Shown here: positions 20,601 through 26,225 of the stretch, one piece after another | Position numbering within the stretch: position 1 is the first letter of the stretch | How the letters are laid out: each line of letters starts with the position of its first letter | Assembly (NCBI GenBank): GCA_910577095.1 | Contig: CAJTLY010000003.1 | Span: 68,131 to 98,629, forward strand | Length of the DNA: 30,499 nucleotides | Direction of reading: 5' to 3' | Origin: an uncultured Alphaproteobacteria bacterium | GTDB taxonomy: Bacteria; Pseudomonadota; Alphaproteobacteria; RF32; CAG-239 | Notes under the pieces: generated by a model | Seen by the model: the letters and a program-made list of their open reading frames with translations, nothing else | What the model was told of the DNA's origin: nothing | Databases searched by the model: none | Made by a program: the position numbers and the translations under genes

Positions 20601-21881
20601 TCGCGGATCGAGTTTAACGGTATTGCCGGCAATATTGGTACCGCCGATCGTTATATGAAAGTTTCTGCCGACACTTTGCAGGCGTTTGCCGGCGGGGACA
20701 TTTATCTTGACAGCCAAAAGTCTGCGGTGTTTGAGCATCTTGGTTCCGGTGCCGATACAAAAATCCGTTCTGCCGAAAATATCACTTTGAAAGATGTGTA
20801 TGCGGGCGGCGGCTTTTTGTTGGAAGCTGCTCAAAATGCATGGTTGCGGGATGTAAATGTTGCGGGTGCGCTGACGGTTGAGAATGGCGGCAAGTTGACG
20901 GCAGACAATCTGGATGCCGGCAAGACCGTAACTTTGACGGCTGCGGAAGCCGATTTGGATCGGATTCGCGCCGACGGTGACATCAGGGTAACGGTCGACG
21001 GCGCTAATCTGATCGGTGCCTTAACTTCTGCCGACGGCGACATTGCCTTAGATGTCACTAAAGCCGATGCCAGCCTGCACGGCACTCTCAAGGCAGCTAA
21101 CGGCGAGGTCCGCGTGAGTGCGGCAAATTCGATTTTGAACGTCGGGGCCGGGGCCGAAGGCACGATCGTTGCCAACACGGTTGACCTGACGGCGCAAAAA
21201 GGATCCGTCGGTACGGCGGACAATTATCTGACGGTCGATTCTTCTTATCAACGTGCCGGTTGGATCAATGCACTGGCTCAAAAAGGCATTTATATTGACG
21301 AGGTCAGCGGCCCGATGAATATCCGTCAGTTTGTTTCGAGCGGCAATATTGATATGCGGGTAGACAGCTCTATTGTCGGTGTTGCCAATGCAGATCCCGC
21401 TTTGCCGCATTTGAAGGCCGACAATATTACGTTGCATTCCAAAGGGCAAATCGGTAGTTCGGATAATCCGTTGGTGCTGGCGCTGAATAATAACCGTCGG
21501 GGCAAAATCAATTTGCAGGCCGGTCAGGGGATTGCCGTTCGCAAATTGGGGGAAGGTTTGGTTTCGGATTATATTTATAATGACGGCAGAGGCAAAATAT
21601 GGATTGAACTGCCGTCGGGCCATGCCCATATTGCGGACGTCCGGGCAGCGGACGGGTTTGAACTGACACTCCGCGAAGGAATGCCGTTCTACAATATCTG
21701 GTTGACCAACCTTGATCTGGAAGCGCGGATGATTAACCCGCCGTATGTCGAGTATCCGGAAGAAAATCCGATTCGAATCATGAGTCGGCCGCTGGATGCG
21801 CGTTATCGTTTGCAGCTGGACCGGGGATTGTTTCTGAATACCGGAAGCGCTGCCGATGAAGAAAAGCTGTCCCTGTTTTAG
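8646..21881 (+). CDS. Giant TpsA exoprotein (filamentous haemagglutinin-like adhesin)
   Basis: A 4,412-residue secreted protein. The ATG at 8646 follows AGGAG (8633-8637) by 8 bases, and a signal peptide ends at VCFA (residues 19-22). The TPS secretion domain (about 23-250) contains NAFNSFSNFDV, the NPHGI motif and GVVNVGSLML, the haemagg_act signature. A long beta-helix follows, with at least fifteen modules (about residues 1,214-2,085) built around patterns like SVAVNNISN and AYI. Two probably helical, charged inserts interrupt the beta pattern (about 2,739-2,795 and 3,538-3,685). I found only one cysteine in the mature chain. The C-terminus (KLSLF) has no VENN-type boundary and no recognisable toxin, so an adhesin or biofilm role is more likely than contact-dependent inhibition. 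Some databases name similar proteins LktA-family adhesins. It is co-transcribed with tpsB and ends at a strong terminator. Confidence 0.93.
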   Translation: MFRKIITYLTIYSFLYSNVCFAAMITPDGRTQTTVSVNGNTYHVNTGTVSGKNAFNSFSNFDVYQGKTVNMYLPGHTLNLINLVRDKKTNIDGILNSIKNGSVGGNVFILNPHGIAIGKTGVVNVGSLMLSTPNKEFMDQVIAQDGSISELATKSVLAGDLPINPTGVISVKGKIKALDSVSVKGGEVVNTGEILANLKPTKVSDIVNLGGIDPDAPLAFKDGQIGIFAEKDVVNAGKIKADAGLTAAAGKVTVKAKNNIDLQNGSLISADGSSAYEGGGSVLLLADNRSILRRGATVSANAYSNAAEGGFVELSALREVELAGGTMSAGGRNGIIFIDPEVLNISSDSAYLGNDNIYAIANTINVRQGVNLTKENGNITLIARDTDAGWVKNSSAFLNIEDNAVLKGKNVYLYALAGDAKVLDGIVTGETSADNGSSALSKIGETVKAKGLEFFDALTDKGLLVGYGKADARAEINIGKNVTIAADEEVKINSKVVSAVEVSSLGTGIDVVVSENSAASAITVDSGSKISGKNVSIVSDINSSTAAEAKTIAYGDGRGVPVDIAVAVGLSDTTNKIDIKNGSMITAQNDLTIDAVTKKSQQVSAEGKAHQDGWAAAGVAYSESHGASDVTVGGTIKGSTVNIGSEIRAVKNASSATTTVGTGLFDRPHLWVGNKILDGLSKWITKIPAQTHTQSNTKLAMSGAVSYSEHGNRANVKVLNNYSSGQTAADAGTTSVSGDKVTISAHVLDMISNGAGASVSPKTKKGDHSEDKNKENSFAGAVGYGVYDDDSYAEIGSGVAVNASQTLDVVSTAETPLGWPDTSIFDVFDNLSGNLIDKGKGLLDNISDYMEKNPLSIYTSLVKSSANTSSGGAEDGQESDTGVVGIAGAVNIMKFNHKADALISDGAQINQLYNPENPNFERLDKAPSVNVEAKSYAETLNVSGEYGGAAKYGLGGSYLQTWYDSKVNAVIGDNVKLYAGSLDVDAGATHRNLSLAAAGGYKNADSFGFQGTFNWLKSDSTVLAQISRQADVMIDAADEKSCVRVNAESTNGFINIAGGLVRGSAVGMGMSGALNDITQNTQAVIGRLQTDPETEVLPGGRLSSNADVVVNAQNRSALYAVSAAGTLVTQGKGEDNGKQKFGLGISGTASYNTLESIADAYINDAAVEARANGAGGKPDLTLAADNDTDVLTVGGGVALVKQSGTEVGIAGAVGINNLRGSRSAAFIDNARISGFDKLKINARTAGNIIAAAESAAGAFGKTGVTIAGAVSVNQIDNTVASYIRNADLGQTKYVEVGDVEITANSSADIFALAGNISAASSGGVGSSVAVNNISNTAESYTEDAAVRATGGNVVIAAQNNSEIETSSAGVAYGGKAAVSGSVSVNNINNRTRSYADNSRLNARGSVLVKSFAKSIINFYGGMIALSSKGIGGGGTVSVNSVTEDTLAEIRNGSQVTAYGHGSAKSEPDDESVTGVGVTAANDGVVNLYGVNAGLGKQAGIGANVAVSQINNHTAARIDGSAVNADLSGGGDNRYNNGQQITVAASDRTRMETHAGTLGVGGTAGVGLSSVTTLVEKDTRAEIAGSTVKSKNDIAVTTDAKTYFNSVVVGGAGGKVGVAGNVNVAEISNSNHALIDGSDVTGFGDTRVEARDVTRLGKRLNDDGSEEDFAVALGAGGVGLYNGTGASVLVSNIRNNTLAKIANSLVDTAKDLVVKADSQSSILSYVFAAGLGIYSGVAGSIAVNTIDNATEAYISEDDGKTTRINGRFGNNSQDVVLSAVSDAAIENLLGSAAGGLGSGGASVDVSTINGKTSAGTVGKLALNAGRDIDVKAESTRRINVEGIAGAGGVGTLAGAVSIVRVGSGYTEDMQSQTAGVLETVNNEISRNREYQTGLNYEGLNDDLTLSDFDRDVNREFTAGVSGETGTSAYVGAGTKASAGRNLAVKATDTVNTRNLTGQVSGGGASAGASVSITDIRNAAKAYIGGNAQVKAAGNLEVGSLVKTEIDSKAMGGVVADMFAVGGSVVNVNSDNTGQAYIGNGAVVEAGNVTLKSQDESEITATAAGVNASLGGAAGASVAVVRKNNDVQSFIGDGARVAAQKLESRAEDDVNTRAHAIAGAAGVVSGEATYAESSIVSKLRSYAGKAVLKLSDGFRMYTSGSSRGNAEALGVNAGLLSVGVSVAKSSLQLDNRAEINDGAEISAADIYLAAGQLKADAVADSLAAAGALIGGNGATADTNIGGTIEAKLGDGVKLNKASAVSVLSVSNAKQAATASAYRGGILAAGATVAGARGGLNTLAEVGALNLTADQLTVKAEAEDVLYAEAVSGSGGIISGAAAVADTRNEATTKVTVGKEGKNGHFDLKELKISALRTVKQNGTANSINASVVGASGARLDNLSVAETAVDVLGNTDFAVNDVDIKALNSYDKSRKFAYGNGSWTESDLDYNIESGSGGVIDAPAVISKTVIDNRATVNFGADTVFGRNLSRRQKGKSGKFVVSALNDVKAVDKAKLISGGVLAIADTISSVDNRRNKAAVNLNGRVTSDGDLMLTANSNADLSSEVYVNTYGVSGVAAGRAVARTSSDNSVLFASDSYTMSYGDLYVYAGQAYQDYSGSNRLNSRVYLWNNTALPFSDPEVEAAVSINNLINVASGAVLRSGRDIYLTSNMGTAIADGLSKAQNPYNQLLSLEDKVFNGSVNNNSRIEVNGIAEAGVNNIQSYVIDRDGRVKVTVGDDSFYDDDQLYHQKSKEKLYSAITEEIVRLKELRADYINDQEAKIYYDKEIAALQAKLTLLGLYSENGGVVNTTVDYITLNDIYAQPGAINLNTEQMLGSGTLSVTGDASVTIENNSPAFMRVSDVIIPERDGGTIKLKGAAVTSDLGALKVRIAEKTAADSSVTIRSNIPANQGRAPNIDIDGTVSNYGGNVKIANAAGSIYVNGSINGKNLQLDAGRDIYQAYSEGFRHIGGDPAAAWKDIASANESSHLGDVTASSSSNAAVTSPRSSMVAGNNIFLSGRYVNLNGLVQSGTTDYQLNINDREVQLVGGLTSSNAIDDYNRNKRYDYNASPLYKLADKYGNIDAYYNVLTGQIELSDVRVEGGYVEIYGHILNTSAGGGEIMVADGFGRVNINNNSGKEMVVNNLSLSNRISGVIKITDLAKTNAQGDYLQTTYTRNGNQITVADNNGTNRQIDAAQDAEGKSSAAYSPLAGQRYVWTTGQKSTSETTKTYQGESFWGMDWLVPDTGEGITVTGPTPVGDPVRLADGERIEVGTSNNLYEYNKDSYVSDQEQHIYHNVDTWSEGWWIFSVDKYKVTDKYQTGTTHVNTHSIKADYDVKVSFKGYDSALADIVSRSDIILSGLVNNQGGTTNIVTDGAVRVGSDYARILGQGLNITANNGIGADGTALAVDIAGGNLNVTNRMKGDVNLQTAGSDFVFRNVVNNGGNTSVFANGSIRGIAADSLISGRQISLTALTGSVGTPGQALQIQTSGDQNGALTVLAAKDVNLAQQNGDLGLNSVVSLDGDVTLNVKNGSVFDANTNEVYDNKTVEQLTKIWDDMGLDNGNLQMKEAFLNEKKAEYNAYWQYKSRQPAGAEPEFKFTAAEKQALLNKELNDSEKQAIGAERISEEYIARLEAEKTAEYKKLAAVYGDEGKYGSQYDAGWNYQLSEAESADLAAGAGWNKNQLSYSIFKAKEGDVVDTQYMIEDPNVVGKKVTVTAAGSIGRDEGSVVIDLTRLAEDGDMDKKLLIASAERDNLEISEDGKTITVYKREDVDIHADAVNLTANGYIYLGAEQDINVNRIEAGADQKITIAGAKGIYNVASAADTPNIIGKDLILEAADGSVGTIDKALNLQLTDGAKITARSQNDIFLNSTGNGDLIVDHMLAKDGVLNLNSNGRLTAAVAEGDIVNLQGQSIVVNAAAVGSEDAYLTVALGDRKDEEHTLSVNADEDANISHLGDRELRIKSATAGKTLRLKSASDIAAADDDTVLSGSRIEFNGIAGNIGTADRYMKVSADTLQAFAGGDIYLDSQKSAVFEHLGSGADTKIRSAENITLKDVYAGGGFLLEAAQNAWLRDVNVAGALTVENGGKLTADNLDAGKTVTLTAAEADLDRIRADGDIRVTVDGANLIGALTSADGDIALDVTKADASLHGTLKAANGEVRVSAANSILNVGAGAEGTIVANTVDLTAQKGSVGTADNYLTVDSSYQRAGWINALAQKGIYIDEVSGPMNIRQFVSSGNIDMRVDSSIVGVANADPALPHLKADNITLHSKGQIGSSDNPLVLALNNNRRGKINLQAGQGIAVRKLGEGLVSDYIYNDGRGKIWIELPSGHAHIADVRAADGFELTLREGMPFYNIWLTNLDLEARMINPPYVEYPEENPIRIMSRPLDARYRLQLDRGLFLNTGSAADEEKLSLF
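12289..14900 (+). repeat. Protein-level tandem modules in TpsA
   Basis: Modules of about 50-70 residues recur. Each has a core like G-SVAVNNISN-TAESY, followed by an extended strand ending in VxxAxxxxxI and a Gly/Ala-rich turn. Core motifs start near 12289, 12460, 12630, 12797, 12957, 13160, 13350, 13511, 13708, 13869, 14052, 14213, 14557, 14714 and 14876. The DNA is not strictly repeated, so the duplications are old. They would form successive turns of a beta-helical stalk. Confidence 0.7.
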
Positions 21882-21903
21882 GGAAACGGCAAATAACCGA
21901 CAA

Positions 21904-21936
21904 AAAAAGCCCCGGTTTAATCAACCGGGGCTTTTT
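21904..21936. terminator. Bidirectional terminator between tpsA and the cold-shock gene
   Basis: A 14-bp perfect stem (AAAAAGCCCCGGTT with its complement) and a 5-base loop, with A-run and T-run on the two sides. It is placed 22 bases after the TpsA stop and 23 bases after the convergent cold-shock gene's stop, so it can end both transcripts. Confidence 0.92.
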
Positions 21937-21959
21937 GATAAACTTCAGTTTTTGAAATC

Positions 21960-22163
21960 TTACAGAATGCTCAGATTTTCGGCAGAAATTTTGCCTTTAT
22001 GTTCAATCGCGTCATAAGAAACCTTCTGGTTTTCCTGCAGAGCGCGCAAGCCTGCTTTTTCGACTGCACTGATATGAACAAAGATGTCTTTCGAGCCGTC
22101 TGCCGGTTCGATGAAGCCGTAACCTTTGCGGGTGTTAAACCATTTAACTGTTCCATTAGCCAT
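21960..22163 (-). CDS. Cold-shock domain protein (CspA family)
   Basis: A 67-residue single-domain nucleic-acid chaperone. It has the start GTVKWFNTRKGYGFIEP (RNP1, KGYGFIEP) and DIFVHIS (RNP2), then VSYDAIEHKGKISAENL. Length and motifs match the CspA family completely. These proteins melt RNA secondary structure, either at low temperature or constitutively. An AGGA lies upstream of the start on the minus strand. The roughly 160-base leader contains hairpins, suggesting post-transcriptional control. Confidence 0.95.
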   Translation of the reverse strand: MANGTVKWFNTRKGYGFIEPADGSKDIFVHISAVEKAGLRALQENQKVSYDAIEHKGKISAENLSIL

Positions 22164-22198
22164 TTTAATTTTTCCTTTTCTAAAATAAATTTACAGAT

Positions 22199-22255
22199 GC
22201 CCACCTTGGGCAGCCTGTGCCGTAAAGATTTTTCCTGACGTGTAGAAAAATCTTT
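22199..22255 (-). promoter_or_regulatory. Structured leader hairpins upstream of the cold-shock gene
   Basis: Two inverted repeats lie in the leader. One is an 11-bp perfect stem AAAGATTTTTC/GAAAAATCTTT (22224-22234 with 22245-22255, 10-base loop). The other is a 5-bp GCCCA/TGGGC hairpin (22199-22203 with 22207-22211). Long structured leaders that refold with temperature are known for cspA genes. Temperature sensing here is inference. Confidence 0.45.
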
Positions 22256-22330
22256 TTGGCATAAAAAAGAAAAATCTAGTTCGGGGTTTTGCCGTTTTTG
22301 AAGCGACCGTAAAAATCTAACGCAGATTTG

Positions 22331-22358
22331 AGGATACACCTATTTTTCTAAATAGCAA
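22331..22358 (-). promoter_or_regulatory. Candidate promoter of the cold-shock gene
   Basis: On the minus strand: TTGCTA (22353-22358), 16 bases, TATCCT (22331-22336). It would give a leader of about 160 bases, typical for cspA-type genes. Confidence 0.45.
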
Positions 22359-22431
22359 CCTCTATTTAACTTTTTTTAATTTCTTGACAGGGCGGGGATA
22401 AAATGTTTTAGTTTTAAAACGCTAAATTTTA

Positions 22432-25293
22432 ATGAGAATGACTATGACTGCCGATCTTTTGAAAACCAGGCGTTTTCTTCCTTTGCTGGTGACCCAGTTT
22501 TTGGGGGCCCTCAATGACAATTTGTTCAAAAATGCTCTGCTGACCTTGGTGACGGTCAAGATGACCGCACAGTCGGATATCCTCTCTAACCTGATTGCGG
22601 GGCTTTTTATTTTGCCTTTTTTCCTTTTTTCGGCCATGGCCGGACAAATGGCCGACAAATATTCCCGCGACCGTATTGCCCGCATTTTAAAAATAACGGA
22701 ACTGGTTTTGATGATCGGCGTCGCCGCGGCCTATTATTGGAATAACCTGCCGCTGCTGGTGGTGATTATGACTTTGATGGGGGTACAGTCGGCTTTCTTC
22801 GGTCCGGTCAAATACGCTTTGTTGCCGCAGCAATTACAGCCGCAGGAACTGGTGGCCGGCAATGCCTACATTGAAAGCAGCACCTATATGGCAATTTTGC
22901 TGGGACTGATTCTCGGTACTCTGCTGCCGCCGGCGGCTGTCGTCGCTGTTTTGATTACGCTGGCTGCCGCCGGTTATCTGTCGGCACGGCAAATTCCCCA
23001 TGCGCCGGCACCGCGCCCGCAATTGAAGATTGCTAAAAATATTTTTGTTTCGACGGCTGAAAACTTTCGTTTTTTGCGCAAACACCGGTTGATCTTCATG
23101 AGCATTCTCGGTGCAACCTGGTTTTGGATTATCGGTGCGTTGGTGGCGGTGCAGATTTATCCGTTGTGCGGCAAGATATTGAATACCGGTGAAGGCGTCA
23201 TTACCTTTTTTCTGGTTTTGTTTTCGGTTGGCGTGGCCGTCGGTTCTTTTTGTTGCAGCCGCATTTTAAAAGGATTTGTTCATGCGACTTACGTGCCGTT
23301 GAGCGCCGTCGGCATGGGCGTCAGCCTGTTTTTGCTCTACTGGTTTTCGTTCGCTTATCCGACTCCTGTCGAGAAAATTTCTTTTGCGGTTTTCTTTTCG
23401 CAGCCGCATGCTTTCGGAATAAGTTTCAATTTGTTTGCGCTGGCGTTTTGGGGCGGCATGTATATTATTCCGCTCAACGCCTTTATGCAAAGCCGCGCGC
23501 CGAAAGCTTACGTTGCAACGGTGATTGCCGGAAACAATATTTTTAACGCGCTGGGGATGGCGCTGGCAGCGGTTTTTGCCGTTGTTTTTCTTGCTTTCGG
23601 TTTTTCGCTGCCGCAGTTGTTTTTGATCATGGCGGTTTTCAGCGGTCTGGTTTCGCTCTATATATGCGCTTTGTTGCCGGATGCCCTGACGCGTTCGCTG
23701 GTGCAGAGTCTGCTCGGTTTTCTGTTTCACGGCAGAGTGAGCGGCATTGCCAACTTTAAGCGTGCCGGTTCGAGAGTGCTGATTGTTTCCAACCATGTGT
23801 CGCTGCTGGACGGGGTGTTGCTGGCAGCGTTTATGCCGGAGCGGATTACGTTTGCCATTAATACCGGCTGGACTCAAAAATGGTTTATACCGGTGATTCG
23901 GCTGTTGGTTGACTTTTATCCGATTGATCCGGCGAATCCGTTGTCGGTTCGTGCTTTGGCCGAAGAAATCAAGAAAGGCCGTAAAGTCATGATTTTTCCC
24001 GAGGGGCGGGTGACAACCACCGGTGCGATGATGAAAGTTTATGAAGGGGCGGGTGTGATTGCTGCCAAAGCCGGGGCCAAAATTCTGCCGGTGCGTATCA
24101 ACGGCGCTCAATATTCCAAATTTTCCTATTTGAAAGACAAATTTCCTACCCGCTGGTTTCCGCGTATTACCCTCAGCATTATGGAACCCTGCCGGTTTGA
24201 TTCTCCGGCCGGCGGTCGTGAAACGCGTCACCGGATGGCCCAGCGCCTCTATAATCTGATGGCGGAAATGATATATAAGACCGCGGATTGTAAAACCGAT
24301 TTAAGCGCAGCGTTGCTTTTTGCCGCCAAAACTTACGGCGGCAAACACGTTGTGGCGCAGGAACCGGGAAAACAGCCGTTGACTTTCGGCAGTTTGTTGC
24401 GTCGGAGTTATGTGCTGGCCGCCGCGCTTCGGCGTTGTTGGCCCGGTGTTGGGCGGATACGGTTGCGGCTTTGCGGCGGGATTGATCATCTGATCTTGTT
24501 TTTTGCCGTGCAGCTGTGCGGCAAAACGGCCGAGTTTGTCGCAGAAGGCGAAATGACGGCAGAGGAACCGTTGCTGAGTTCGTTAGCCGAAATTCCGGTC
24601 AGTCGGGGGGACAAAATCCGCGGTTTGGGAGCGTGGCTGCGACGCCGTTCGCCGGGAGTGCCGTCTGCGGCAATTGCGTTAATCTTGCCTGACGGTCGGG
24701 GCGGAACGGTCGGGCTTTCTCATCGCAATCTTTTGTCAGCCTGCAATCAGCTGAATACGGTTCTGCCGTTAAACGTTCGCGACCGAGTGCTCAATGTTTT
24801 GCCGCCGCATAGGGTGACCGGATTCGGTCCGGCCACTTTATTGGCGCTGTTTTCAGGCAGCCGGATTCTCTTTTACCCGCATCCGGGGCACAGCCGGATT
24901 ATTGCCGAACTCTGTTATGATAACGAAGCAACGGTTTTGTTTGGTGACGAGGCAGTCTTTGCCGGCTGCGGCGAAGCGGCGCATCCGTACGACTTTTTTT
25001 CGTTGCGTTGTGCACTGGCCGACAGTTCGCTTACGGCGGAGACATTCGATTTGTGGGTAAAAAAATTCGGGGTGCGGATTTTGGAAGGATGGGTACCGCA
25101 GGCGTGCGGCGCCGCGGTCAGCTTTAACACGCCGCTTTATAATCGTTGGGGCAGTTGCGGCGCTTTGCTGCCGGGCATATCCTACCAAAACGGCGTTTTG
25201 AAATCCGACAGTTTTGCCGGAGGAAAGTTTGTTCCGCCCTCGGTTTTGCAATTTGACGATGACGGCTACCTGTGTCCGCCCGCAGATTGTTAA
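22432..25293 (+). CDS. LplT-PlsC-Aas fusion for lysophospholipid repair, with truncated acyl-ACP synthetase part
   Basis: A 954-codon frame with three parts. Residues about 1-410 form an MFS-type transporter like LplT (FLGALNDNLFKNALL and about 12 hydrophobic segments), which flips lysophospholipid inward. Residues about 430-630 are a PlsC-type acyltransferase with NHVSLLD (near 454; the HX4D catalytic pair), FPEGRVTTTG (522-531) and LPVRING. Residues about 640-953 resemble the acyl-ACP synthetase of Aas. The nucleotide-binding loop, normally TSG-T-x-PKG, reads LPDGRGGTVG before LSHRNLL. The C-terminal subdomain with the catalytic Lys is absent, and the protein ends at LCPPADC. Full three-domain proteins are, from memory, around 1,100 residues. 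The transporter and acyltransferase look intact; the last part is probably inactive. Three in-frame ATGs (22432, 22438, 22444) compete; GAGA at 22434-22437 would favour 22444. A TTGACA lies at 22384, but its -10 is unclear. Confidence 0.87.
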   Translation: MRMTMTADLLKTRRFLPLLVTQFLGALNDNLFKNALLTLVTVKMTAQSDILSNLIAGLFILPFFLFSAMAGQMADKYSRDRIARILKITELVLMIGVAAAYYWNNLPLLVVIMTLMGVQSAFFGPVKYALLPQQLQPQELVAGNAYIESSTYMAILLGLILGTLLPPAAVVAVLITLAAAGYLSARQIPHAPAPRPQLKIAKNIFVSTAENFRFLRKHRLIFMSILGATWFWIIGALVAVQIYPLCGKILNTGEGVITFFLVLFSVGVAVGSFCCSRILKGFVHATYVPLSAVGMGVSLFLLYWFSFAYPTPVEKISFAVFFSQPHAFGISFNLFALAFWGGMYIIPLNAFMQSRAPKAYVATVIAGNNIFNALGMALAAVFAVVFLAFGFSLPQLFLIMAVFSGLVSLYICALLPDALTRSLVQSLLGFLFHGRVSGIANFKRAGSRVLIVSNHVSLLDGVLLAAFMPERITFAINTGWTQKWFIPVIRLLVDFYPIDPANPLSVRALAEEIKKGRKVMIFPEGRVTTTGAMMKVYEGAGVIAAKAGAKILPVRINGAQYSKFSYLKDKFPTRWFPRITLSIMEPCRFDSPAGGRETRHRMAQRLYNLMAEMIYKTADCKTDLSAALLFAAKTYGGKHVVAQEPGKQPLTFGSLLRRSYVLAAALRRCWPGVGRIRLRLCGGIDHLILFFAVQLCGKTAEFVAEGEMTAEEPLLSSLAEIPVSRGDKIRGLGAWLRRRSPGVPSAAIALILPDGRGGTVGLSHRNLLSACNQLNTVLPLNVRDRVLNVLPPHRVTGFGPATLLALFSGSRILFYPHPGHSRIIAELCYDNEATVLFGDEAVFAGCGEAAHPYDFFSLRCALADSSLTAETFDLWVKKFGVRILEGWVPQACGAAVSFNTPLYNRWGSCGALLPGISYQNGVLKSDSFAGGKFVPPSVLQFDDDGYLCPPADC

Positions 25294-25346
25294 GCTGCCT
25301 TTTCCGATTCCCGGAAATAAACTTTTTCGACAAATTAAAACTTTGA

Positions 25347-25375
25347 TAGACAAATATTTTTGTCTGTGTTATACT
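25347..25375 (+). promoter_or_regulatory. Sigma70 promoter with operator-like inverted repeat
   Basis: TAGACA (25347-25352), 17 bases, TATACT (25370-25375). A perfect inverted repeat, AGACAAA-TATT-TTTGTCT (25348-25365), overlaps the -35 and most of the spacer. A dimeric repressor bound there would block polymerase. The ATG of the next gene is about 32 bases after the -10. Confidence 0.65.
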
Positions 25376-25407
25376 TCTCAATGAGAAAACTATAAACTTA
25401 TTATATT

Positions 25408-26094
25408 ATGAAAAGAATTATTTTTTTGGTACTGTGCGTAGCAGCTATGTCAGTATCAACCGTTTCCGCGCAAGGTTATTACGGTGAGCATCACCTTCCC
25501 GCCCGCGGATACGCCGATTCCTATTCCTATTCCTGGAGTTCGGGTCGCAGCGGCGTTAATCGTCACTATGAGCCGAGACGCGGAAGAGGATATCGTGAGC
25601 CCCGGCCCAGCAAAGTAGCCAAGGCAGCATATGTGGCCAGCGAGATTCTGCGCGGTATCGTTATCGCCGATCGGATCTTCGCTCCCTACTGTACCGAAAG
25701 CTACTACAGCTATTTCGACAGCCACGAACCCAACCGTTGGGTTTTCGGTCGTCGCGGTATGCCTTTCTGGCCGGTCAGATACATGAACAATTCGCCGTTC
25801 TACTGGTATCCGACTTCCTGCGGCAACATCGCGTTTTATACCAGCACCAACTGTATGTTAGGCGTAACGCTTGACGATCAGGTGCAGTTGATCCGCGACA
25901 ACAATCGGCTGTATATCTGGAGTACCAGAGGCAGTCTGATGTCACGACAGGAACTGTATGCCGGTTGTCACAGCCATTTTGAGATGAACACGTCTCAGGG
26001 GCTTCGACTGGTGGAAATCTTTTATGACGGGGTCTGCCGGGTCAACTATGTTGACACCATGGGCAACGTGATCGAGAGCTACGAACTGTACTGA
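25408..26094 (+). CDS. Secreted Tyr/Arg-rich protein, function unknown
   Basis: A 228-residue exported protein. A signal peptide (MKRIIFLVL to STVSA) is cleaved before QGYYG. Residues about 22-68 are rich in Tyr, Ser, Arg and Gly (YSYSWSSGRSG, EPRRGRGYREPRPS) and probably disordered. A short hydrophobic stretch follows (AAYVASEILRGIVIADRI). The C-terminal part (about 120-228) looks folded and contains four or five cysteines. I do not recognise the family. The gene has its own strong promoter with an inverted repeat, an A/T-rich leader without Shine-Dalgarno sequence, and its own terminator. It therefore looks like a single, specifically regulated envelope gene. Confidence 0.75.
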   Translation: MKRIIFLVLCVAAMSVSTVSAQGYYGEHHLPARGYADSYSYSWSSGRSGVNRHYEPRRGRGYREPRPSKVAKAAYVASEILRGIVIADRIFAPYCTESYYSYFDSHEPNRWVFGRRGMPFWPVRYMNNSPFYWYPTSCGNIAFYTSTNCMLGVTLDDQVQLIRDNNRLYIWSTRGSLMSRQELYAGCHSHFEMNTSQGLRLVEIFYDGVCRVNYVDTMGNVIESYELY

Positions 26095-26107
26095 GAACTT
26101 TTTGGGA

Positions 26108-26147
26108 AAAGGAGCGACGGGTTGAACCGTTGCTCCTTTCCTGTTTT
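26108..26147 (+). terminator. Rho-independent terminator
   Basis: A 13-bp stem (AAAGGAGCGACGG with CCGTTGCTCCTTT, one G-T pair) and a GTTGAA loop, followed by CCTGTTTT. It begins 13 bases after the stop of the secreted-protein gene. Confidence 0.82.
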
Positions 26148-26225
26148 AAACCTGTCGGATCCGGCATTTAAAATACATTTTTTACCCCCATATTAAAAAA
26201 ATAACCAACCGAGAAGGAGAAAAAA

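Noticed and set aside
21600..21881. Possible CdiA-type toxin at the TpsA C-terminus
   Set aside because: No VENN-like boundary, no change in composition and no small immunity gene follow; a terminator and a convergent cold-shock gene do.
23266..24231. Minus-strand open frame of 321 codons opposite the LplT-PlsC fusion
   Set aside because: The plus frame carries clear transporter and acyltransferase motifs; the antisense translation is Arg/His/Gln-rich with no recognisable feature.
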